A program made the position numbers and the translations under genes. The notes beneath the pieces are model-generated. The model searched no databases and was not told where the DNA came from. It was given only the letters and a program-made list of their open reading frames with translations. Positions 1 to 5,305 of a stretch of DNA of 6,130 nucleotides are shown here, piece after piece; within the stretch, counting starts at the first letter, position 1, and every line of letters starts with the position of its first letter. This DNA is from J088 sp003695505 [NCBI: Candidatus Dadabacteria bacterium] (GTDB taxonomy: Bacteria; J088). The stretch lies in assembly GCA_003695505.1 (NCBI GenBank), contig RFIY01000120.1, positions 1 through 6,130 on the forward strand, read 5' to 3'.

Positions 1-1017
<1,017 letters not shown>

Positions 1018-1088
1018 GATGTCTTTCTCCTTCGTTGTGAAAATCTGTTCACGTGGACCCGCTCCGGGTCCGGTTGTTTTTCTGCTGT
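1018..1088 (-). promoter_or_regulatory. dnaK 5' leader with RBS and two small hairpins
   Basis: Read on the minus strand, the leader from the predicted transcription start (about 1088) contains two hairpins. The first is a GC-rich hairpin, GGACCCG / CGGGTCC with a 3-nt loop (1055-1071). The second is weaker, GTGAA / TTCAC with a 6-nt loop (1037-1052). The Shine-Dalgarno AAGGAG (1027-1032) sits nine bases before the ATG and lies outside both stems, so simple RBS sequestration is not obvious. The GC-rich stem may just stabilise the mRNA 5' end. The stems are read directly; any regulatory role is inference. Confidence 0.5.
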
Positions 1089-1094
1089 GACACC

Positions 1095-1122
1095 ATCATA
1101 AGCACCACCATGGGCGTGTCAA
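1095..1122 (-). promoter_or_regulatory. Probable sigma70 promoter of dnaK
   Basis: On the minus strand a perfect -35 TTGACA (1117-1122) is followed by a 16-bp spacer and the -10 TATGAT (1095-1100, 5 of 6 consensus). It predicts a start near 1088 and a leader of about 70 nt. The spacer overlaps an imperfect dyad, CACCACCA/TGGGCGTG on the plus strand (1103-1118, 6 of 8 pairs), which could be an operator. No sigma32-type (CTTGAA ... CCCCAT) promoter was found at this position. Confidence 0.65.
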
Positions 1123-1201
1123 GAGGCCGCGCACAGATTTCGCATCCGCATCGGACGGGCCTTGCACAGCCGCCAGCCACCCGCACCAGCGGGAAACGGC
1201 G

Positions 1202-1236
1202 TTTGCACATTGGAAGATTCCGCGTACATGTGCTAA
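1202..1236. promoter_or_regulatory. CIRCE-like inverted repeat with 17-nt spacer
   Basis: On the plus strand TTTGCACAT (1202-1210) is mirrored by ATGTGCTAA (1228-1236); eight of nine positions pair, across a 17-nt spacer. The arms resemble the HrcA operator CIRCE (TTAGCACTC-N9-GAGTGCTAA) in their outer seven bases, but the spacer is 8 nt too long. A second small dyad, GGAA-GA-TTCC (1212-1221), lies inside the spacer, and GTGC-N7-GCAC (1230-1244) overlaps the right arm. The element lies over the candidate exbB promoter and about 80 bp upstream of the dnaK -35. The repeat is seen directly; HrcA binding is speculation. Confidence 0.35.
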
Positions 1237-1239
1237 AGT
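1210..1239 (+). promoter_or_regulatory. Weak candidate promoter for the exbB-like gene
   Basis: TTGGAA (1210-1215), an 18-bp spacer, then an extended -10 of TGC plus TAAAGT (1231-1239). The -10 matches 4 of 6 consensus bases with the TGn extension. It would give a leader of about 80 nt. The -10 overlaps the right arm of the inverted repeat at 1202-1236, so a factor bound there could block it. No better promoter was seen between 1123 and 1315. Confidence 0.3.
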
Positions 1240-1315
1240 GGCACGTTAAATCCGGTACGGGTCAGATCGCGGCCTGTTTCTGGTTCTACACTGCAAAGCG
1301 TTTTGAAACTGCTTC

Positions 1316-1321
1316 AAGGAG
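1316..1321 (+). promoter_or_regulatory. RBS that fixes a GTG start for the exbB-like gene
   Basis: AAGGAG lies six bases before the GTG at 1328, which is why GTG is chosen as the start. A short inverted repeat, TTGAA-ACTGC-TTCAA, ends in the first two bases of the SD and could weakly mask it. Confidence 0.75.
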
Positions 1322-1327
1322 AGACTT

Positions 1328-2038
1328 GTGTACGCAGGAAATCTGGTTCGCCTGACGGTCCTGGCCGTTGCCACGTTGCTGCTCGCCCCCGCGGACGCAC
1401 TGGCCTTCGACTTCATGAAGACGATGAACGATGGTGGCCCGTTCATGTGGGCGATTCTCGTGACGTTTGCGTTTGGCATAGTCATCATCGTCGAACGTAC
1501 CATTGCCCTAAATCTCAAGCTGCACGTCAAGCCAGAGCCGTTCTTCGACGAAATCCGGCAAAACGTTCTGAAGGGCAATATCAAGGGCGCGATCGAAGTG
1601 TGTGAACGCAAACCGGATGCAGCACTGTCGCACGTTCTCAAGGCGGCACTGCTCAAGGCGGACCAGCCCGAACGGGTCATTCAGGACGCGGTGGATGAAG
1701 CCGACCTCGAGGTGTTGCCGAAACTGCAGGCGCGCACACCGTATCTGAACATGATCGCGAACGTCTCGACTCTGATGGGGCTGCTTGGCACCATTCTCGG
1801 TCTGATCGCGGCCTTCGCCGGACTGGCGCACGCAGACCCGAGCCAGAAGCAGGCCGTACTGGCATCTGGTATCGCGATCGCGATGAACACGACAGCGTTC
1901 GGCCTGATTGCCGCGATTCCGTGCATGATCGCGCACGCGCTGCTGATGGGACGCACGAATTCGGTTGTCCAGAAGGTCGACGAATATGCGGTCAAGCTGA
2001 TCAACCTGCTGATCGGACTGCAAAAGAAAGCGGCCTGA
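1328..2038 (+). CDS. MotA/TolQ/ExbB proton channel family protein, orphan
   Basis: The 236-residue product belongs to the ExbB/TolQ family, inner-membrane subunits that with ExbD/TolR use the proton gradient to drive TonB- or Tol-type work on the envelope. A cleavable-looking signal peptide (1-26, ending ADALA) comes first. It is followed by TM1 (about 40-60, ending in VERTIAL), a cytoplasmic stretch (60-138), TM2 with GLLGTILGLIAAF (151-163) and TM3 with GIAIAMNTTAFGLIAAIP (181-198). The last two carry the family signatures. Aligned without gaps to E. coli ExbB, pore threonines T148 and T181 match T155 and T189, but glutamate E176 is replaced by Ile184. No exbD/tolR follows: the next gene is convergent behind a terminator, so a partner must be encoded elsewhere. 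Start: GTG with a strong SD. The family call is firm; whether it acts in TonB, Tol or another motor is not decidable here. Confidence 0.9.
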   Translation: MYAGNLVRLTVLAVATLLLAPADALAFDFMKTMNDGGPFMWAILVTFAFGIVIIVERTIALNLKLHVKPEPFFDEIRQNVLKGNIKGAIEVCERKPDAALSHVLKAALLKADQPERVIQDAVDEADLEVLPKLQARTPYLNMIANVSTLMGLLGTILGLIAAFAGLAHADPSQKQAVLASGIAIAMNTTAFGLIAAIPCMIAHALLMGRTNSVVQKVDEYAVKLINLLIGLQKKAA

Positions 2039-2068
2039 TCGCTTCAGCATCCAGACTCCGAATGAAAC

Positions 2069-2100
2069 AAAAAAAGGCGCCCCTCGCGGGCGCCTTTTTT
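2069..2100. terminator. Bidirectional rho-independent terminator
   Basis: GGCGCCC (2076-2082), a 5-nt loop and GGGCGCC (2088-2094) form a perfect 7-bp GC stem. It is flanked by seven A on the left (2069-2075) and six T on the right (2095-2100), so it can end transcription from both sides. It sits between the stop of the exbB-like gene (2038) and the stop of the convergent TPR gene (2124). Confidence 0.92.
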
Positions 2101-2123
2101 CGTTCAGGTGTTTGCCCCACCAA

Positions 2124-3017
2124 TTATGCGGGCAATGCGCGCGCCGGCTCCAGCAACGGATCCCACAGATAGCGCTCGTACGTTCCATCCTGAATGCGTT
2201 TTGACAGTGTCGCGGCATCTCCGAGCGTTGACTCCAGCACATACGCCGTTGCGCCGTTTTCGGGCGTCACGGCCGCCTCGATCTCCGCAAGCACCGATAA
2301 CGCGCCGTCAGGATCCCCCTGCAGGTACATCGTTTCGGCAAGAAAGAGGTGCCAGATCGCGAAGACATGGGCCTGCCGTGGACGCAGCTCCTCAAGCATG
2401 TCGCGCGCGCGGCCGAGGTTCCCAATGCTGACCGGGAATGGTGGTAACTTCGCATAGGCCTTCGCCAGAATCAGTTTCGGCAGCCCGTAGAAATAACCGG
2501 CGTCAATCGCCGTGGCCTTTTCCAGCATGGTGCGCATCCGGCTGACCTGATTGAGCGCATCGATCACCCCGACGCTGAGGATTTCGGTGCCGACATGGAT
2601 GGCCGCCCACTGATATCCTGCGACATGCGATGGATGATCCGCAGCCAGCTTCTGGGCCATCTTCTGGCCAATCCTTGCAACGCTGACCCGGTCTTTACGC
2701 GCAATCATCGTGCGCCACCAGGGAAAAACATAGACCACCGCCCATTCGCCGTATTCCCTGCGTCCACTGCGCGTATAGGCTTCCCACAATCGCGACACCA
2801 GGTGCTTGCCACCGGCTGCGTCGAAAAGGTACGGCCTGAGCACGGCGAAATTCTCGATATCCCCAAATGGATCCAGCCGGTCAAGCGGCGGCTCCGCCGC
2901 GCTGCCCCACACACGCTCGCCAACGGCCGCCGCAGCAACGGCCGCCCCGCACAGAACGGTACGGCGGCGCAAGCGCGTCGTCGGCACGACGACCGCTGGC
3001 TCGGTTTCGGGCTTCAT
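2124..3017 (-). CDS. Exported TPR-like repeat protein with Tat-like signal
   Basis: I do not recognise a named gene. The 297-residue product starts with a basic n-region RLRRRTVL (15-22), a small alanine-rich hydrophobic core (24-32) and a possible GSA cleavage site near 40. RRTVL fits a twin-arginine signal, so export of a folded protein is likely. Residues about 118-250 are helical with TPR-like spacing: GYQWAAIHVG, LEKATAIDAGYFYGLPKLIL, LGRARDMLEELRP and LAETMYLQGDPDGALSVLAEI. This resembles periplasmic TPR proteins, including the TatT (TRAP-associated) type, but no TRAP transporter gene is nearby. A scaffold or binding role is the most that can be inferred. Two starts compete: GTG at 3035 and ATG at 3017. 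Neither has a clear SD; I chose 3017 because it gives a normal signal peptide. It ends at the shared terminator. Confidence 0.8.
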   Translation of the reverse strand: MKPETEPAVVVPTTRLRRRTVLCGAAVAAAAVGERVWGSAAEPPLDRLDPFGDIENFAVLRPYLFDAAGGKHLVSRLWEAYTRSGRREYGEWAVVYVFPWWRTMIARKDRVSVARIGQKMAQKLAADHPSHVAGYQWAAIHVGTEILSVGVIDALNQVSRMRTMLEKATAIDAGYFYGLPKLILAKAYAKLPPFPVSIGNLGRARDMLEELRPRQAHVFAIWHLFLAETMYLQGDPDGALSVLAEIEAAVTPENGATAYVLESTLGDAATLSKRIQDGTYERYLWDPLLEPARALPA

Positions 3018-3025
3018 GGCAAACC

Positions 3026-3053
3026 AGTCTAGCACGAATCAGGCATCAGGCAA
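3026..3053 (-). promoter_or_regulatory. Candidate promoter for the TPR gene, possibly leaderless
   Basis: On the minus strand TTGCCT (3048-3053), a 16-bp spacer, then an extended -10 of TGC plus TAGACT (3026-3031), each hexamer 4 of 6. The predicted transcription start would fall within a few bases of the ATG at 3017, which also lacks an SD, so the mRNA could be leaderless. A tandem 7-bp direct repeat, ATCAGGC twice on the plus strand (3038-3051), spans the spacer. Confidence 0.3.
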
Positions 3054-3092
3054 TCTGCAATATCCGGCTCCCGAATGGTCACGACGGACTTG

Positions 3093-3104
3093 CGGAATAT
3101 TCCG
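3093..3104. repeat. Perfect 12-bp palindrome CGGAATATTCCG
   Basis: A perfect palindrome, flanked by GGAC (3086-3089) and GTCC (3106-3109), which extend the dyad imperfectly. It lies between the lipoprotein terminator and the TPR gene candidate promoter, about 40 bp upstream of its -35. It could be an operator; no binding protein is implied by the sequence. Confidence 0.4.
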
Positions 3105-3142
3105 TGTCCTCGCCTGTGCGGCGATCCTTTGGCAGAGCCGAC

Positions 3143-3176
3143 AAAAAACGGGGCTGGTTCCACCGAACCAGCCCCG
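3143..3176 (-). terminator. Rho-independent terminator of the lipoprotein gene
   Basis: Read on the minus strand, CGGGGCTGGTTC and GAACCAGCCCCG form a perfect 12-bp stem around a 4-nt loop (3149-3176). Six T follow (3143-3148). It begins about 30 bases after the lipoprotein stop codon and insulates the TPR gene beyond it. Confidence 0.95.
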
Positions 3177-3205
3177 CATCTCATCACTGCAATTTTTCCG
3201 TTGCG

Positions 3206-4189
3206 TTACGGCGTCCCCGTGGTTTCGCTCGCGGCTTCGCAGATATCGCCAGAGTACAGGTCTGAACAGGCGACCGTCTCTTCGTATCCAGGACCCGAAA
3301 CCGTTACAGTCGACGTGCCGAAGCTGTAGCTGACGCCGTTGATCTTGAGCGTGCCGTCGGAATATCCGCATCCAGCCCCTGACAGATCAAACAGAAGCGG
3401 CTCAACGGTATCGAACGCATATACCCCGCTGGCACAGGGTTCGCGATCATCCTGGAGCTCCAGTCCTCCATCAATCGTGATTTTGTACTGAATCGCGCCC
3501 GCGAGACTGTCGTCGAACCCGCTCAGGTCCTCCTCGGTCACATTCGTCGTATCCAGTGACGAGACCGCGTCGTCCAGCGCAGTCGTATCGACCTTGCCGT
3601 CCCAGGTCGTTTCGAGATCAGCAACTTCGCTGGAAATCATGTTATTGTCCGCGTCAAAATCCTGGAAGGTGCCACGAATGCTCATGGTCATCTTGACCTG
3701 ATAATTCGAGCCGCCGGGATCCCCGTTCGTTTCGACGCGAATCTTGACCGTACCATCGCTGAGTGTCGTCGTGCCGTCTCCGTTCGACTCACGACAGCCG
3801 TCAGCGCGAAGGGTTGCACTACCCCCACCTGAACTCGCCGTTGAATCACCGGAAATCGTCAGCGTGCCCCCAAGTTCACAGTCAATCGTATAAGAATTCC
3901 CGCCCCCAGAAATCCCGGGTAACGAAATATCCTGCTGAACCGCCAGCGAATTGGCGAGGCCAACACCTTTCGCGGCGAAGGCATTGCCAGCATCCGTCTT
4001 GAGCGAAATCGGCGAAAACGCCGTAAAATCGCCCATCACCGACAACGCATCGAGGGCCGCCGCCAGTTCCTGCTTCGCCGCGACGGGCGTCGTCGGCGTG
4101 ACCGCCTGCGACAGTTTGACCAACAGTTCCTCACCGCAGCCTGCCGTACCCAGCAGCAGCGCCGCGCCAACCATCCAGAATCGCTTCAT
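3206..4189 (-). CDS. Uncharacterised acidic lipoprotein with six extra cysteines
   Basis: I do not recognise the family. The 327-residue product has a short lipoprotein signal peptide (MKRFWMVGAALLLGTAGC, lipid Cys18); Gly19 follows, with no Asp inner-membrane retention signal, so the outer membrane is likely. After a helical stretch (about 20-60) the rest looks beta-rich, with Gly/Ser/Thr-rich runs. Six further cysteines (104, 132, 252, 274, 308, 317) could make three disulfides. C104-LGGTLTISG to C132 resembles a C..GGT..[variable]..C unit seen in some uncharacterised secreted proteins. Residues 177-188, DFDADNNMISSE, fit an EF-hand-like Ca2+ loop. The mature protein is strongly acidic: about 45 Asp/Glu against about 15 Lys/Arg by my count. 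The start is ATG 4189, with GGGAGGG (4196-4202) six bases upstream; the in-frame start at 4240 would bury the signal peptide. It has its own promoter and terminator, so it is a single-gene unit. Confidence 0.85.
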   Translation of the reverse strand: MKRFWMVGAALLLGTAGCGEELLVKLSQAVTPTTPVAAKQELAAALDALSVMGDFTAFSPISLKTDAGNAFAAKGVGLANSLAVQQDISLPGISGGGNSYTIDCELGGTLTISGDSTASSGGGSATLRADGCRESNGDGTTTLSDGTVKIRVETNGDPGGSNYQVKMTMSIRGTFQDFDADNNMISSEVADLETTWDGKVDTTALDDAVSSLDTTNVTEEDLSGFDDSLAGAIQYKITIDGGLELQDDREPCASGVYAFDTVEPLLFDLSGAGCGYSDGTLKINGVSYSFGTSTVTVSGPGYEETVACSDLYSGDICEAASETTGTP

Positions 4190-4195
4190 CTTGAA

Positions 4196-4202
4196 CCCTC
4201 CC
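4196..4202 (-). promoter_or_regulatory. RBS that fixes the lipoprotein start at 4189
   Basis: On the minus strand GGGAGGG lies six bases before ATG 4189. Together with the lipoprotein signal peptide that begins there, it rules out the longer in-frame start at 4240. Confidence 0.8.
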
Positions 4203-4276
4203 ATACGTTTGTGCCAATCACCCCCGGTCTCGCAAACCATTCACGAGCCAGGGTCACAGCCTGTCTGTACCCACAT

Positions 4277-4304
4277 GCTATACCGCTCGTTTGATTGTTG
4301 ACAA
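4277..4304 (-). promoter_or_regulatory. Candidate sigma70 promoter of the lipoprotein gene
   Basis: On the minus strand TTGTCA (4299-4304, 5 of 6), a 16-bp spacer, then TATAGC (4277-4282, 4 of 6). It starts nine bases after the transketolase stop codon and predicts a leader of about 80 nt. No convincing terminator separates the transketolase gene from it, so read-through is also possible. Confidence 0.45.
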
Positions 4305-4312
4305 GTCGGAGG

Positions 4313-5194
4313 TCAACCAATCGCAGCCCGGGCTGCTTCGAGCTCTGCAATGGCCTGTTCGCATTGATCTTCGCTTGGCGGCGAGCCGTGCCACTTGGGG
4401 TTGTCCTCCATGAACGATACGCCCTTCCCGAGGATGGTCCGAAACAGGATCATCCGGGGCGCGTCGCCATCGGTCTCGACCGCCCAACGAAACGCATCAT
4501 CAATCGCCATCAGATCGTGTCCATCCGCATCCCGCACGAGCCAGCCGAATGCCTTGAATTTTTCGTGCAGGTCGCCCAGTGACATCACATCGTCCGTATG
4601 CCCGTCGATCTGAATGCGGTTGTAGTCGACAAAGGCAATGAGCTTGCGCAGCCTGTAGTGGGCGGCGCTCATCGCGGCCTCCCATGTCATGCCTTCCTGG
4701 CATTCGCCGTCGCTCATCGCGACCCAGGTCAACCAGTCCGGCTCGCCGTCGAGACGATTCGCCAGCGCCGTACCGACCCCGAAACTGAGTCCCTGCCCGA
4801 GTGACCCACCAGCGTTTTCGATCCAGGGAAAGTAGAGGGGGCTGGGATGCCCCTGCAACCGGCTACCCAGGCGGCGAAACGTATCGAGTTCCTCGACTTC
4901 AATTGCACCCATGCGCGCTATGACGCTGTAAGCAACGGCGCAGACGTGGGCGTTGGAGAGGATGAATCGGTCACGGTCTGGCTTGTTCGGTTCGGGATAG
5001 AAACGCAGATAACGGCGGAACAGAACGGCGTAGATATCCGCCAGCCCCAGAGGGCCACCGGGGTGACCGGACGCGGCCTTCGTCACCATGCGAACGATGT
5101 CCTGCCGGATCGTGTTGGCCAGCAGAGCCAGTTCGCGCGTGCTGTCCGGCGTAAGGGGTTCCGGCAGCGATCGTTCACTCATGGAATGACTCAT
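4313..5194 (-). CDS. Transketolase, N-terminal (ThDP-binding) subunit
   Basis: This is the thiamine diphosphate-binding half of a split transketolase, which moves two-carbon ketol units between sugar phosphates in the cytosolic pentose phosphate pathway. At 293 residues it is a complete N-subunit, not a fragment of the roughly 650-residue fused enzyme. Motifs: ASGHPGGPLG (41-50), LSNAHVC (79-85), LQGHPSP (113-119), GGSLGQGL (129-136), the Mg/ThDP motif SDGECQEG (161-168) with DYNRIQIDG (190-198), and the typical end LGKGVSFMEDNPKWHGSPPS (255-274). SDG replaces the commoner GDG and SNAH replaces SNGH/SKGH. The C-terminal subunit is absent: the next gene downstream is the lipoprotein and the upstream one is unrelated, so it must lie elsewhere. 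ATG 5194 is chosen; ATG 5182 (289 aa) is possible, as AGGA lies about 11 bases before it. The in-frame start at 5266 adds residues with no homology. A role in a dedicated sugar pathway cannot be excluded. Confidence 0.93.
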   Translation of the reverse strand: MSHSMSERSLPEPLTPDSTRELALLANTIRQDIVRMVTKAASGHPGGPLGLADIYAVLFRRYLRFYPEPNKPDRDRFILSNAHVCAVAYSVIARMGAIEVEELDTFRRLGSRLQGHPSPLYFPWIENAGGSLGQGLSFGVGTALANRLDGEPDWLTWVAMSDGECQEGMTWEAAMSAAHYRLRKLIAFVDYNRIQIDGHTDDVMSLGDLHEKFKAFGWLVRDADGHDLMAIDDAFRWAVETDGDAPRMILFRTILGKGVSFMEDNPKWHGSPPSEDQCEQAIAELEAARAAIG

Positions 5195-5227
5195 CCTGTC
5201 TTTGTATGTATGACCTGAAATCGCGAA

Positions 5228-5259
5228 GGCGAAGCATCCGGTTCGCCAATGCCAACCGG
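5228..5259. repeat. Two overlapping, mutually exclusive hairpins before the transketolase gene
   Basis: GGCGAA (5228-5233) can pair with TTCGCC (5242-5247), and CCGGTT (5238-5243) can pair with AACCGG (5254-5259). The stems share bases 5238-5247, so only one forms at a time. They lie about 35 to 65 bases upstream of the transketolase start, in the 111-bp gap after the cNMP-binding gene. They could be an attenuator-like leader or chance; neither is followed by a T run. Confidence 0.3.
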
Positions 5260-5305
5260 AGCGCAATCGTTACGCATGTAAGATACCACTGCCCGACTTC
5301 CCGGC

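Noticed and set aside
1055-1080. Plus-strand hairpin followed by GGTTGTTTTT, resembling a terminator
   Set aside because: No plus-strand gene ends here, the T tract is broken by GG and G, and the position is better explained as dnaK leader structure.
1237-1256. Possible sigma54 promoter (TGGCACG followed by TTAAATCC)
   Set aside because: The -24-like TGGCACG is good, but the -12 GC element is absent at the required spacing.
1508-2242. A 244-codon open frame on the minus strand opposite the exbB-like gene
   Set aside because: It overlaps the ExbB family signatures antisense, crosses the bidirectional terminator and runs into the TPR gene. The product is composition-driven and rich in Arg/His/Gln.
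2595-3333. Several plus-strand frames across the TPR gene and the gap to the lipoprotein
   Set aside because: They overlap the TPR coding frame antisense and cross a strong terminator; none has an RBS or recognisable motifs.
5195-5266. Extended N-terminus of the transketolase subunit from the start at 5266
   Set aside because: The extra 24 residues do not resemble transketolase N-termini and cover the region with hairpins and gap-like sequence; ATG 5194 or 5182 fits the family better.
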